This document shows positions 28,081 through 36,794 of a DNA stretch of 36,794 bases, one piece after another. The stretch spans positions 1 through 36,794 of the forward strand of contig JANXZG010000150.1 in assembly GCA_025355645.1 (NCBI GenBank), read 5' to 3'. The number at the start of each line of letters is the position of its first letter. Within the stretch, counting starts at the first letter, position 1. Both the position numbers and the translations under genes were made by a program. The notes below the pieces were generated by a model. The model did not search any database and was not told where the DNA came from. It worked only from the letters and a program-made list of their open reading frames with translations. This DNA is from Gammaproteobacteria bacterium. GTDB taxonomy: Bacteria; Pseudomonadota; Gammaproteobacteria; Steroidobacterales; Steroidobacteraceae.

Positions 28081-29228
28081 GCGTCATGCTGAAAGGCAAC
28101 TGGAATTATCCGACCACGATCTGGGCCGGCCCCGGCCGCCTCGCCGAACTACCCCTCGCCTGCCAGCGCGCAGGCATCAAGCGACCACTGCTCGTCACCG
28201 ACCAGGGGCTGCTCGGCGCACCGATGATCGATCGGGCGGCGGAGCTGGTGCAAGCCGCGGTATTTGGCGAGGTCAAGGGCAATCCGACTGCTGCGCATGT
28301 CGAGGCGGGCCTCGCGGTCTACCGCGCCGGCCGGCACGACGGCGTCGTCGCGATCGGCGGCGGCGCAGCGCTCGATACGGGCAAGACCATTGCCTTCATG
28401 TCAGGCCAAACACTACCGCTATGGGACTTCGAGGACATCGGGGATTACTGGACGCGGGCGAACCCGGCAGGGATTGCGCCGGTCGTTGCGCTGCCGACCA
28501 CCGCAGGTACGGGCTCGGAGGTGGGGCGCGCCGGGGTGATACTGAACGAACAGACGCACCAGAAAAAAATCATCTTCCACCCGAAGATGATGCCGCATAT
28601 CGTGATCCTGGACGCTGAGCTGACCATCGGGTTGCCGCGCGCAGTCACCGCGGCAACCGGCATGGACGCGTTCGTGCATTGCTTTGAGGCTTTTTGCGCG
28701 CCGGGGTTTCATCCGCTTGCCGACGGCGTCGCACTCGAGGGGATGCGGCTGATCGCGATCCATCTGCCCAGGGCCTGTGTGAACGGACACGACATCGAGG
28801 CGCGGGCCAACATGCTCGCCGCAGCCTCGATGGGGGCGACCGCCTTTCAGAAGGGCCTCGGCGGCGTGCATGCGATCGCGCACCCTGTGGGTTCTTTCTA
28901 CGCGACTCACCATGGATTGACCAATGCGGTGATCCTGCCGTATGTAATGGTGTACAACCGCCACGCGATCGAAGTCAAATGCGAAATTATAGCGCGGGCA
29001 CTCTCGCTGCCAAAGGGCGGCTTCGAGGGGCTGCTTGAGTGGGTGCTGAAGCTGCGTCAGGAACTCGGCATCCCGCATACGCTCGCCGACATCGGCGTCA
29101 CCGCCGACCAATCCGCGCTGATTGGTAGCGAAGCGGCCATCGATCCTTCGGCCGGCGGAAATCCGCTCCCGGTCGATGCGGCGGCGCTAGAGAAGATTTT
29201 CCGCGCCGCGGTTGCGGGACGGTTGTAA
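28077..29228 (+). CDS. Iron-containing (group III) alcohol dehydrogenase
   Basis: 383 residues, the usual size of FucO/DhaT-type enzymes. Nucleotide binding: VAIGGGAALDTGKT (residues 91-104) and PTTAGTGSEVG. Metal ligands: D197 and H201 (MDAFVHCFEAF), H265 (GVHAIAHPVG) and H279 (THHGLTNA). It interconverts an alcohol and an aldehyde with NAD(H). It overlaps the aldehyde dehydrogenase by four bases and is followed after 5 bases by the amidotransferase. Known gamma-glutamyl pathways such as Puu use an FAD oxidase at this step, so an alcohol dehydrogenase here points to a hydroxylated amine. It could also work in the reducing direction. Confidence 0.88.
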   Translation: MSVMLKGNWNYPTTIWAGPGRLAELPLACQRAGIKRPLLVTDQGLLGAPMIDRAAELVQAAVFGEVKGNPTAAHVEAGLAVYRAGRHDGVVAIGGGAALDTGKTIAFMSGQTLPLWDFEDIGDYWTRANPAGIAPVVALPTTAGTGSEVGRAGVILNEQTHQKKIIFHPKMMPHIVILDAELTIGLPRAVTAATGMDAFVHCFEAFCAPGFHPLADGVALEGMRLIAIHLPRACVNGHDIEARANMLAAASMGATAFQKGLGGVHAIAHPVGSFYATHHGLTNAVILPYVMVYNRHAIEVKCEIIARALSLPKGGFEGLLEWVLKLRQELGIPHTLADIGVTADQSALIGSEAAIDPSAGGNPLPVDAAALEKIFRAAVAGRL

Positions 29229-29233
29229 TCGCG

Positions 29234-30091
29234 ATGCAGGGTCCGCGGATCCTCGTGATGGACGGGAACGTTGCCAAGCTGCGCGCGCGGCAGCGTGAGA
29301 TGCTGGGATATGACTCCGGCGAGGGCTACCGGCGCATTCTCAACAGGATCGATCCCGCCATCACGGCTGATATCGTTCTCCCGGCGGACGCCGACATCTC
29401 GCTTCCCGCCGGAGTTAGCCTTGCTGATTACGATGGCGCGACGATGACAGGTTCCGCGCTCAATATTTACGATGGCGGCCCGGCCATCGAGCGGCAGGTT
29501 TCACTCGCGCAGGCGGTGTTCGCCGCCGGGGTGCCGTTCTTCGGCAGTTGCTGGGGCCTGCAGGTTGGCGTTACCGCAGCAGGCGGCAGGGTGCATCGCA
29601 ACCCGCTCGGGCGGGAGTTCGGATTTGCACGGCGCATCGAGCTAACCGATGCCGGCCGCGCTCACGGGCTGTACGCGGGCAAGCCCCCGGTATTTGAAGC
29701 GCCCACCGTGCATCTCGATTCCATCGCAGTACTGCCACCTGGCGCGGTCGCGCTCGCGCATAACGATGTAAGCCTGCAGGCAGCGGCGTTTGTGTGCCAA
29801 CGCGGCACCTTCTGGGGAGTGCAATATCATCCCGAGTATGACCCAATCGATATTGGCGCGGTGGCCGAGCGTTATGGCATGCGTCTAGTCGATGAGCATT
29901 TTTTTGAGGATGAAACTGCGCTGCACGATTTCGCGGCGGAAATGAAACGCCTTCAGACGAACCCGCGCGACCCTGTGCTTAACTGGAAATATGGCCTTGG
30001 CCCCGGGGTCACAGACGAGGCAATGCGGCTGCGAGAACTAAGTAACTGGTTGAAAGCTCAAGTAACGCCGCGGATCCGCCAGCGAAACTGA
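29234..30091 (+). CDS. Class I glutamine amidotransferase (GATase1) domain protein, possible gamma-glutamyl-amide hydrolase
   Basis: 285 residues. The triad of class I amidotransferases is present: C106 in GSCWGLQ, H199 and E201 in GVQYHPEYD. There is no synthase domain, so it is a free-standing hydrolase of the YfeJ/GuaA-N type. A C-terminal extension of about 60 residues (LNWKYGLGPGVTDEAMRLRE) is not explained by the domain. PuuD, which hydrolyses gamma-glutamyl-GABA, is from the same superfamily but the C26 branch. In this operon the natural role is release of glutamate from the oxidised gamma-glutamyl product. That is inference; it could instead transfer ammonia to an unseen partner. Confidence 0.82.
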   Translation: MQGPRILVMDGNVAKLRARQREMLGYDSGEGYRRILNRIDPAITADIVLPADADISLPAGVSLADYDGATMTGSALNIYDGGPAIERQVSLAQAVFAAGVPFFGSCWGLQVGVTAAGGRVHRNPLGREFGFARRIELTDAGRAHGLYAGKPPVFEAPTVHLDSIAVLPPGAVALAHNDVSLQAAAFVCQRGTFWGVQYHPEYDPIDIGAVAERYGMRLVDEHFFEDETALHDFAAEMKRLQTNPRDPVLNWKYGLGPGVTDEAMRLRELSNWLKAQVTPRIRQRN

Positions 30092-30100
30092 GTGCATTCG

Positions 30101-30117
30101 CTCAGGCGCGACCTGAG
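30101..30117 (+). terminator. Hairpin after the gamma-glutamylation operon
   Basis: CTCAGG-CGCGA-CCTGAG is a perfect 6-base-pair inverted repeat with a 5-base loop, 9 bases after the amidotransferase stop. It lacks a following T run, so it may be a weak or Rho-assisted terminator or an mRNA 3' end. The remaining spacer to 30254 shows nothing else recognisable except a ribosome site (AAAGGA) before the next gene. Confidence 0.35.
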
Positions 30118-30254
30118 ATGCAAAGTTCGAGTTTGACTCTCTCCGCCCGTCGCGACAGGCAGCTTTGCGAGCGTTAGCGCTTGAATCCGTTACACTTCAC
30201 TCGTTGCGGTACGGCTCGCGCCATCAAAGCTGGGCTATCAGTTAAAGGAAAAAT

Positions 30255-31670
30255 ATGTGCAGAATCAGCACGTTATTGACGACATTGGTGATCGCGACTC
30301 TATGCGAGGCGATGCCGGCGCTTGCCGCCACGGATGCTGAAGGGTTACAACGGTTTCGGGAGATCTACAAAGAACTCGTCGAGACAAACACCACTTTATC
30401 CGCCGGAGACTGCACCCTTGCGGCACAACGCATGGCCGCTCGACTGAAGGCAGCCGGCTACCCTGATCAGGATCTGCGGGTCTTCGTCCCCGAAGGGCAT
30501 CCCAAAGAGGGCGGGCTGCTGGCCGTGCTTCACGGCTCAGATTCCAAGGCCAAAGCCATACTGATGCTTGCCCATATCGATGTAGTTGAGGCAAAGCGGG
30601 AAGACTGGGCGCGCGACCCGTTCCGCCTGATAGAAGAGGATGGCTACTTCTACGGTCGCGGAACGAGCGACATGAAGGCTCAGGCCGCCATTTGGGTCGA
30701 CAATCTGATCCGCTATCGTGAAGAGGGGTATCACCCCAAGCGAACCATCAAGATGGCGCTAACTTGTGGCGAGGAGACTAACAGCGCATTGAACGGCGCC
30801 GGGTGGCTGACCAAGAATGCCCGAGACGCTATAGACGCCAAACTGGCTTTGACTGAGGGGGTTGAGGGCGAGCTGGACGCGCAAGGTCATCCCATCGCCC
30901 TGAAGATTCTTGCTGCTGAGAAGACGTCCCAGAACTTTGTACTGGAGGCGACCAATCCCGGTGGCCATAGCTCGCGCCCGGTACCGGATAATGCCATCTA
31001 TCACCTGGTACGGGCGGTCGATAAGATAAGCCACTTCGAATTTCCGGTCGAACTAGACGACGCGAACCGCGCCTATTTCGCCGGTATGTCGAAGATCGTC
31101 GCGGGCGAAGCCGGAGCAGCCATGACGGCCGTGATGAAGAACCCGCATGATACCGCATCGGTCTCGATTCTTGACAAGGACGAGAACTGGCACGCCATGC
31201 TTCGCACGACATGCGTTGCAACGATGCTCGCCGCGGGTCACGCGACCAATGCGTTACCGCAGCGCGCCACGGCCAATATTAATTGCCGCATCTTTCCGGG
31301 TGACTCGCGTGATGCTGTGCTGGCGCAACTAGCAATAATCATCGACGATTCGAAAGTTTCAATCACCATTCCAGAGATTCGGGGGCCCGTTGCGACGCCT
31401 GCGCCGTTGACACGGGAGATAATGGAGCCCATCGAGAAGGTGGCGCACGATCTGTGGCCCAATGTTCCGGTAGTTCCGGCTTTGGAACCCGGTGCGTCCG
31501 ACGCACAATTCCTGAATCCGGCAGGCATACCAACGTACGGGGTTACGGGCATCTTTACTGACCCGGACGGGGGGCACATTCACGGGCTCAACGAGCGCGT
31601 TCGTGTGCCGTCAGTTTACGAGGGCCGGACGTTTTTGTATCGGCTCGTCAAGCTGTACGCAGATCAATGA
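30255..31670 (+). CDS. Exported M20-family metallopeptidase
   Basis: 471 residues with a Sec signal peptide (LLTTLVIATLCEAMPALAA, cleavage near residue 24), so it acts in the periplasm. The M20 di-zinc site is visible: His and Asp in LAHIDVVEA, Asp in GRGTSDMKAQ, the catalytic Glu pair in CGEETN, and the distal His in GGHIHGLNERV. GGHSSRPVPDN marks the dimerisation/lid domain. Family members are carboxypeptidases, dipeptidases or aminoacylases; specificity cannot be read from the sequence. It stands alone, 163 bases after the amidotransferase and 279 bases before mmsA. It may cleave peptides to supply amino acids for the catabolic genes around it. Confidence 0.88.
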   Translation: MCRISTLLTTLVIATLCEAMPALAATDAEGLQRFREIYKELVETNTTLSAGDCTLAAQRMAARLKAAGYPDQDLRVFVPEGHPKEGGLLAVLHGSDSKAKAILMLAHIDVVEAKREDWARDPFRLIEEDGYFYGRGTSDMKAQAAIWVDNLIRYREEGYHPKRTIKMALTCGEETNSALNGAGWLTKNARDAIDAKLALTEGVEGELDAQGHPIALKILAAEKTSQNFVLEATNPGGHSSRPVPDNAIYHLVRAVDKISHFEFPVELDDANRAYFAGMSKIVAGEAGAAMTAVMKNPHDTASVSILDKDENWHAMLRTTCVATMLAAGHATNALPQRATANINCRIFPGDSRDAVLAQLAIIIDDSKVSITIPEIRGPVATPAPLTREIMEPIEKVAHDLWPNVPVVPALEPGASDAQFLNPAGIPTYGVTGIFTDPDGGHIHGLNERVRVPSVYEGRTFLYRLVKLYADQ

Positions 31671-31949
31671 GGTTCGCTGCGGGTAGACACACCTGCGACC
31701 ACGGCCGTTGGTCAAGCCTCCGGCGTCGAGAACCACAGTGGCAGAGTGTGTTCCAGCGACCGCTTTCGGGCTGGCATTTGCAAGCGCTCACCCGCAGTTA
31801 TGGGCAGTTGCCCGCCTGATTCTTCTCCAAAAGCTGTGATTCAATCGCGCAATGGTGAGGCAATGTAAGTCAGATCGGGTGTGGGCTTGTGCAAATCCAG
31901 GTATTGAGGCTTGTACCCTCTCAAGCCATCGCGGAGAATTACACCCAAC
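31671..31949. other. Intergenic region between the M20 peptidase and mmsA
   Basis: No credible gene is seen in these 279 bases. A short inverted repeat GACCA-N7-TGGTC (31697-31713) follows the peptidase stop but has no T run. A GGAG at 31932-31935 lies 14 bases before the mmsA ATG, rather far for a ribosome site. The promoter of mmsA must lie here, but no clear -35/-10 pair stands out. Confidence 0.5.
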
Positions 31950-33473
31950 ATGAGCACCCATCCCGTCGTCGATATTCTCCCCACGGTTTGTCACTGGATC
32001 GGTGGGCAGCGCGTGAGCCCCGCGGCCACCCGCACGGCCGAAGTTTTCAATCCGGCGTCGGGGCGCGTCATCGCGCGGGTCGCGCTGGCGGACAGCGCAG
32101 TTGTCGATGCCGCCGTGCGCGCCGCGGCCTCGGCTTTCCCTGGCTGGGCCGCGACGCCGGCCCTGCGCCGCGCGCGTATACTGGCGCGCTTCAAAGAACT
32201 GGTCGAGGAGCATGCCGATGAACTCTCGCGCCTGCTATCGCGTGAACACGGCAAGACCGTCTCGGATGCGCGCGGAGAATTGACACGTGGCCTTGAGGTC
32301 ATCGAATTTGCCTGTGGCGCGCCGCATCTTCTGAAGGGTGAGTTCAGCGACAACGTCGGTACCGGAGTCGACGTGTTCAGCTTGCGCCAGCCCCTCGGCG
32401 TCGCGGTGGGCATCACGCCGTTCAATTTCCCGTTGATGGTGCCAATGTGGATGTTCCCGATTGCGCTTGCCTGCGGCAATACCTTTGTTTTAAAGCCATC
32501 TGAGCGTGATCCGTCGGCGCCGCTGCGACTCGCGGAACTGCTGCATGAAGCGGGCCTGCCGGCGGGCGTATTCAATGTCATCAACGGCGACAAGGCGGCG
32601 GTTGATAGGCTGCTTGAGCACCCGGACGTCGCAGCCATCAGTTTCGTGGGCTCTACCCCGATCGCCAAGCGCGTATACCTCGATGGCACCTCATCCGGTA
32701 AGCGGGTGCAGGCACTTGGCGGCGCCAAGAACCACATGGTGATCATGCGGGATGCGGACCTTGAGCAAACGGTCGAGGCACTCGTTGGCGCAGCGTATGG
32801 ATCGGCAGGCGAACGCTGCATGGCGATCTCGGTGGCTGTCGTCGTGGGTGATGACATGGCCGATCAGCTGATCGAGCGCGTGACCGCGCGGATCGCGACA
32901 CTCAAGATTGGCGCGCCGGATGATCCTGCGACCGAGATGGGGCCGCTGGTCACCGCCGTGCATCGCGATCGCGTCGCAGGATACATCGACATCGGCGCGC
33001 GCGAGGGTGCACGCCTGGTGGTCGATGGTCGCAAGGGCACTGGGCTCGCCGGTTCGCCAGGGTTTTACCTCGGCGCGACGCTGTTTGACGAGGTCAAGCC
33101 GCAAATGCGCATCTATCGCGAGGAAGTATTCGGCCCGGTCCTGTGCGTGGTCAGGGTTGCCACCCTGCAGGCGGCCATCGAACTGATCAATGCCCATACC
33201 TTCGCCAATGGTGTTGCGCTGTTTACTCGCAATGGCGATGTAGCGCGCACCTTCGCGCAGAAGATCGAGGTTGGCATGGTCGGGATCAACGTGGCGATCC
33301 CCGTGCCGATGGCCTTCTACAGCTTTGGCGGGTGGCGCCAATCGCTGTTTGGCGACCACCATATTTATGGGGCCGAGGGAATTCGCTTTTATACCCGCAT
33401 GAAATGCGTGACCCAGCGCTGGCCGGCGCCGACGCCCGGAGATGCGGCTTTTGTCATGCCGACGATGCGTTGA
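31950..33473 (+). CDS. mmsA: CoA-acylating (methyl)malonate-semialdehyde dehydrogenase
   Basis: 507 residues from ATG 31950; a TTG at 31911 would add 13 unconserved residues. It converts methylmalonate semialdehyde to propionyl-CoA, or malonate semialdehyde to acetyl-CoA, in valine, beta-alanine or inositol breakdown. MmsA-specific features: [19 protein letters not shown] with N159, [16 protein letters not shown], nucleophile C290 in [11 protein letters not shown], and the ending [14 protein letters not shown]. It is single, followed at once by a terminator-like hairpin and the str operon promoter. No other valine-pathway gene (mmsB, acyl-CoA hydrolase) lies beside it, so beta-alanine or malonate semialdehyde is as likely a source. 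Confidence 0.93.
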   Translation: MSTHPVVDILPTVCHWIGGQRVSPAATRTAEVFNPASGRVIARVALADSAVVDAAVRAAASAFPGWAATPALRRARILARFKELVEEHADELSRLLSREHGKTVSDARGELTRGLEVIEFACGAPHLLKGEFSDNVGTGVDVFSLRQPLGVAVGITPFNFPLMVPMWMFPIALACGNTFVLKPSERDPSAPLRLAELLHEAGLPAGVFNVINGDKAAVDRLLEHPDVAAISFVGSTPIAKRVYLDGTSSGKRVQALGGAKNHMVIMRDADLEQTVEALVGAAYGSAGERCMAISVAVVVGDDMADQLIERVTARIATLKIGAPDDPATEMGPLVTAVHRDRVAGYIDIGAREGARLVVDGRKGTGLAGSPGFYLGATLFDEVKPQMRIYREEVFGPVLCVVRVATLQAAIELINAHTFANGVALFTRNGDVARTFAQKIEVGMVGINVAIPVPMAFYSFGGWRQSLFGDHHIYGAEGIRFYTRMKCVTQRWPAPTPGDAAFVMPTMR

Positions 33474-33488
33474 CGCAGCGCAGCAATA

Positions 33489-33508
33489 CGGCTTCAGAGC
33501 CGGCTTTT
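33489..33508 (+). terminator. Probable intrinsic terminator after mmsA
   Basis: CGGCT-TCAG-AGCCG forms a 5-base-pair stem with a 4-base loop, followed by GCTTTT. It lies 15 bases after the mmsA stop and immediately before the str operon promoter, the right place to separate the two units. The stem is short, so termination may be partial. Confidence 0.5.
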
Positions 33509-33511
33509 GCC

Positions 33512-33540
33512 TTGACACTCAGGGCTTAGCTTCCTACAAT
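33512..33540 (+). promoter_or_regulatory. Near-consensus sigma-70 promoter of the str operon
   Basis: TTGACA (33512-33517) is a perfect -35 element. A 17-base spacer leads to TACAAT (33535-33540), one mismatch from TATAAT. Transcription would start near 33547 and give a leader of about 85 bases before rpsL. The strength fits an operon for ribosomal proteins and elongation factors. Confidence 0.8.
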
Positions 33541-33598
33541 CGCCGGCCTTTGTCGCCGTGCGTAAGGGCCCCGCGTCAATACAGTTTTTTCTCACACC

Positions 33599-33617
33599 GC
33601 CATCGGCGACGGATGGC
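33599..33617 (+). promoter_or_regulatory. Hairpin in the rpsL leader
   Basis: GCCATC-N7-GATGGC is a perfect 6-base-pair inverted repeat ending 15 bases before the rpsL ATG, close to the ribosome site AAGGT. It could modulate translation of rpsL. No known ribosomal-protein binding site can be recognised in it. Confidence 0.35.
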
Positions 33618-33632
33618 ATTCATAAGGTATTT

Positions 33633-34007
33633 ATGGCGACGACGACTCAGTTAATCCGCACCGGCCGCAATGAGCCGGCCTGGAAGTCCAAGGTGCCGGC
33701 GCTCGCCGCCTCGCCGCAAAAGCGTGGAGTATGCACGCGCGTCTACACGACCACGCCGAAGAAGCCGAACTCGGCGCTGCGCAAGGTCTGTCGTGTGCGC
33801 CTGACCAATGGCTACGAGGTGTCCAGCTACATCGGTGGCGAAGGCCACAACCTCCAGGAGCACTCGGTCGTGCTGATCCGTGGCGGCCGCGTTAAGGATT
33901 TGCCCGGAGTCCGCTACCACACCGTTCGCGGCGCGCTCGATTGCGCAGGCGTCAACGACCGGCGCCAAGGCCGTTCCAAGTACGGCGCGAAGCGCCCCAA
34001 AAAATAA
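33633..34007 (+). CDS. rpsL: 30S ribosomal protein S12
   Basis: 124 residues from ATG 33633 with AAGGT as ribosome site; an in-frame start at 33558 lies upstream in the leader and would add 25 unrelated residues. S12 sits at the decoding centre of the small subunit. [20 protein letters not shown] and [17 protein letters not shown] are the universally conserved loops. The lysines whose mutation gives streptomycin resistance in E. coli are present (K43 in TPKKPNS and the K of RVKDLPG), so the wild-type, sensitive state is expected. The segment before the first loop reads ALAASPQK rather than the common ALEACPQK. First gene of the str operon. Confidence 0.97.
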   Translation: MATTTQLIRTGRNEPAWKSKVPALAASPQKRGVCTRVYTTTPKKPNSALRKVCRVRLTNGYEVSSYIGGEGHNLQEHSVVLIRGGRVKDLPGVRYHTVRGALDCAGVNDRRQGRSKYGAKRPKK

Positions 34008-34018
34008 GAGAAGCCTAG

Positions 34019-34501
<483 letters not shown>

Positions 34502-34524
34502 GGGTTGCCTGAGGAGCGCCGATC

Positions 34525-36618
34525 GTGGCACGCACTACGCCCATTGAGCGCTACCGCAATATCGGTATCTCCGCGCATATCGACGCGGGCAAGACCACCG
34601 CGACCGAGCGAATTCTTTTCTATACCGGCGTATCCCACAAGATTGGCGAAGTCCATGACGGCGCTGCCGTCATGGACTACATGGAACAGGAGCAGGAACG
34701 CGGCATTACGATAACCGCCGCGGCAACCACCTGTTTCTGGAAGGGGATGGACAAGGGTTTCCCCGAGCACCGCATCAACATCATCGACACGCCGGGGCAC
34801 GTCGACTTCACGATCGAGGTGGAGCGCAGTTTGCGGGTGCTGGACAGCGCGGTTGCCGTTTATTGTGCCGTGTCCGGTGTACAGCCGCAGTCTGAAACAG
34901 TGTGGCGCCAGATGAACAAGTACGGGGTGCCCCGCGTCGCATTCATCAACAAGATGGATCGCGCCGGCGCGGACTTCTTGCGCTGCGTCGAGCAGATCCG
35001 CACGCGCCTGCGCGGCAATCCAGTGCCCATCCAGCTGCCGATCGGCGCGGAGGAAGGGTTCGCCGGGGTGGTTGACCTCGTAAAGATGAAAGCAATTTCC
35101 TGGGACGAGGAAACGCAGGGAATGAAATTCGAGTATCGCGAGATTCCGGCCGAAATGCGCGCGCAGTGCCTCGAGTGGCGCGGCAAGATGATCGAGGCGG
35201 CGGCCGAGGGCGACGAGGAATTGCTGAATAAATATCTCGAGAATGGCGATTTGTCGGACGTCGAGATCAGGCGGGGCCTACGCGCACGTGCCCTCAAGAA
35301 TGAGGTATGCCTCGTGACCTGCGGATCGGCTTTCAAGAACAAGGGCGTGCAGGCCGTGCTCGATGCAATCATTGAATACATGCCATCGCCCGTCGAAGTG
35401 CCGCCCGTTAAGGGACAGAGCGAACGCGGCGAGCCGATTACGCGCAAGGCGGACGATGCCGAGCCGTTTGCGGCGCTCGCATTCAAGATCCTGAATGATC
35501 CATTTGTGGGCAATCTGACCTTCTTCCGGGTCTATTCCGGCAGGTTGAACTCAGGCGATCAGGTATATGTGCCGAACAAGAGCCGCAATGAGCGCATTGG
35601 ACGACTGCTGCAGATGCACGCGAGCGATCGTTCCGAGATCAAGGAAGTGCGTGCCGGCGACATCGCCGCAGCGGTAGGCCTCAAGGATGTGACGACCGGT
35701 GACACGCTATGCGATACGGACAGGGTCATCGTTCTGGAGAAGATGGAGTTCCCGGATCCGGTGATCTCGGTCGCCGTCGAGCCGCGCACCAAGGTTGACC
35801 AGGAGAAGATGGGCGTCGCGCTGCAGCGCCTGGCGAAGGAAGATCCCTCCTTCCGCGTGCACACCGACCAGGAATCCGGGCAGACGATTATCTCCGGCAT
35901 GGGCGAGCTGCACCTGGAAATCATCGTGGACCGCATGAAGCGCGAGTTCAAGGTCGAGGCGAACGTCGGCAAGCCGCAGGTCGCGTACCGGGAGACGCTG
36001 CGCGCGACGGTGGAATCGGAAGGCAAGTTCATACGCCAGTCCGGCGGTCGCGGCCAGTACGGGCATGTGTGGCTCAAGATCGAGCCGCTTCCGGCCGGCA
36101 AGGGCTACGAATTCGTCAACGGCATCGTCGGCGGCGCCGTGCCGCGCGAGTTCGTCCCGGCAGTCGACAAGGGGATCCAGGAAGCCGTGCAGACGGGCGT
36201 CATCGCGGGTTACCCGATCGTCGACGTCAGGGTCACGATTTTCGATGGCTCCTACCATGACGTCGATTCGAACGAAATGGCGTTCAAGATCGCAGGCTCG
36301 ATGGGCTTCAAGGAAGGTTTCCGCAAGGCAAAGCCCGTGCTACTTGAGCCGGTCATGAGGGTCGAGGTCGTAACCCCCGAGGATTACTACGGCGATATCG
36401 TCGGGGACCTTAACCGGCGGCGCGGGCAGATCATTGGCATGGAAGAATCGCCTTCCGGCAAGGTCGTGACCGCCGAAGTACCTTTGGCCGAAATGTTCCA
36501 GTATTCGACCGCCATGCGCTCGATGAGCCAGGGGCGCGCGAATTACACCATGGAATTTGCCAAGTATATGGAAGTGCCGAGCAACGTGGCCGATGCCGTA
36601 ATGAAGAAAGCTTCATAG
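34525..36618 (+). CDS. fusA: Translation elongation factor G
   Basis: 697 residues, start GTG 34525 with GAGGAGC upstream. EF-G uses GTP to drive translocation. GTPase motifs are [14 protein letters not shown] (G1, residues 17-30), [11 protein letters not shown] (G2), DTPGHVDF (G3) and [10 protein letters not shown] (G4). The five-domain length and C-terminal [20 protein letters not shown] are standard for the housekeeping type. The intact frame contrasts with the damaged genes at the left end of the window. Confidence 0.97.
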   Translation: MARTTPIERYRNIGISAHIDAGKTTATERILFYTGVSHKIGEVHDGAAVMDYMEQEQERGITITAAATTCFWKGMDKGFPEHRINIIDTPGHVDFTIEVERSLRVLDSAVAVYCAVSGVQPQSETVWRQMNKYGVPRVAFINKMDRAGADFLRCVEQIRTRLRGNPVPIQLPIGAEEGFAGVVDLVKMKAISWDEETQGMKFEYREIPAEMRAQCLEWRGKMIEAAAEGDEELLNKYLENGDLSDVEIRRGLRARALKNEVCLVTCGSAFKNKGVQAVLDAIIEYMPSPVEVPPVKGQSERGEPITRKADDAEPFAALAFKILNDPFVGNLTFFRVYSGRLNSGDQVYVPNKSRNERIGRLLQMHASDRSEIKEVRAGDIAAAVGLKDVTTGDTLCDTDRVIVLEKMEFPDPVISVAVEPRTKVDQEKMGVALQRLAKEDPSFRVHTDQESGQTIISGMGELHLEIIVDRMKREFKVEANVGKPQVAYRETLRATVESEGKFIRQSGGRGQYGHVWLKIEPLPAGKGYEFVNGIVGGAVPREFVPAVDKGIQEAVQTGVIAGYPIVDVRVTIFDGSYHDVDSNEMAFKIAGSMGFKEGFRKAKPVLLEPVMRVEVVTPEDYYGDIVGDLNRRRGQIIGMEESPSGKVVTAEVPLAEMFQYSTAMRSMSQGRANYTMEFAKYMEVPSNVADAVMKKAS

Positions 36619-36663
36619 GATTCAAGGCGATAATCGTGTTTATATCCATTCAAGAGGTGTGCC

Positions 36664-36794
36664 GTGTCGAAGGGTAAGTTTGAGCGAACCAAGCCGCATG
36701 TAAATGTGGGGACGATTGGGCATGTGGACCATGGGAAGACGACGCTGACGGCAGCCTTGACGAAGGTAATGGCGGAGAAGTACGGCGGGGAGTT
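36664..36794 (+). CDS. tuf: Elongation factor Tu, 5' fragment
   Basis: GTG 36664 opens a frame translating to [20 protein letters not shown] followed by [22 protein letters not shown], the EF-Tu N-terminus with the P-loop [15 protein letters not shown] at 36654-36660 is the ribosome site, and the gene lies 45 bases after fusA. It continues past the window end. Codon choice in this piece (GGG for Gly, ACG for Thr) differs from fusA, which prefers GGC and ACC. Confidence 0.96.
   Translation, partial: MSKGKFERTKPHVNVGTIGHVDHGKTTLTAALTKVMAEKYGGE

Noticed and set aside
31788..32213. Minus-strand open frame overlapping the mmsA start
   Set aside because: Most of it is antisense to mmsA, and no conserved motif or ribosome site supports it.

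Overview
The window is high-G+C chromosomal DNA from a Gram-negative bacterium, most likely a gammaproteobacterium. The str operon (rpsL-rpsG-fusA-tuf) has gamma/beta-like protein sequences. There is a PutA-type proline dehydrogenase, a TonB-dependent receptor of the Xanthomonas/Caulobacter type, and a histidine pathway using HutF plus HutG. No tRNA, rRNA, CRISPR array, insertion sequence or phage gene was seen.

Left part (1-8685): the 3' end of putA, a Tat-signal SRPBCC protein, then a divergent locus of an exported purple-acid-phosphatase-like enzyme, a YncE/YVTN beta-propeller and a TonB-dependent receptor. Beyond these lie an MttB-family methyltransferase without pyrrolysine and a divergent Fe(II)/2-oxoglutarate oxygenase. 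Four of these genes each carry one inactivating lesion (in-frame TGA, one lost base, one extra A in an A6 run, in-frame TAG). None of the genes to the right shows one. This looks like a local zone of gene decay, with sequence error as the main alternative.

Leucine block (8686-14568, minus strand): isovaleryl-CoA dehydrogenase, both methylcrotonyl-CoA carboxylase subunits, a MaoC hydratase and a CitE-like lyase, tightly overlapped. This is the gene set of the mycobacterial Rv2498c-Rv2502c locus rather than the usual liuABCDE. It suggests leucine breakdown by MaoC hydration and CitE-like cleavage of HMG-CoA. An MFS transporter diverges from it.

Histidine block (15941-25281): hutF, hutC, hutU, hutH, hutG and a large acyl-CoA dehydrogenase run on the minus strand and hutI runs on the plus strand. 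Two CTGTATA-containing HutC-like operators lie at the hutF/hutI divergence and in front of hutC.

Gamma-glutamylation block (25298-30091): directly behind hutI, in one probable operon, are a glutamine-synthetase-like ligase, an aldehyde dehydrogenase, an iron-type alcohol dehydrogenase and a class I glutamine amidotransferase. The set resembles PuuA-PuuC-PuuD, but an alcohol dehydrogenase takes the place of the amine oxidase. It could be an undescribed route that gamma-glutamylates an amino alcohol, oxidises it to the acid and releases glutamate. This is the best candidate for a new system here.

Right end (30255-36794): an exported M20 metallopeptidase, CoA-acylating (methyl)malonate-semialdehyde dehydrogenase, a terminator, a near-consensus sigma-70 promoter, then rpsL, rpsG, fusA and the start of tuf.
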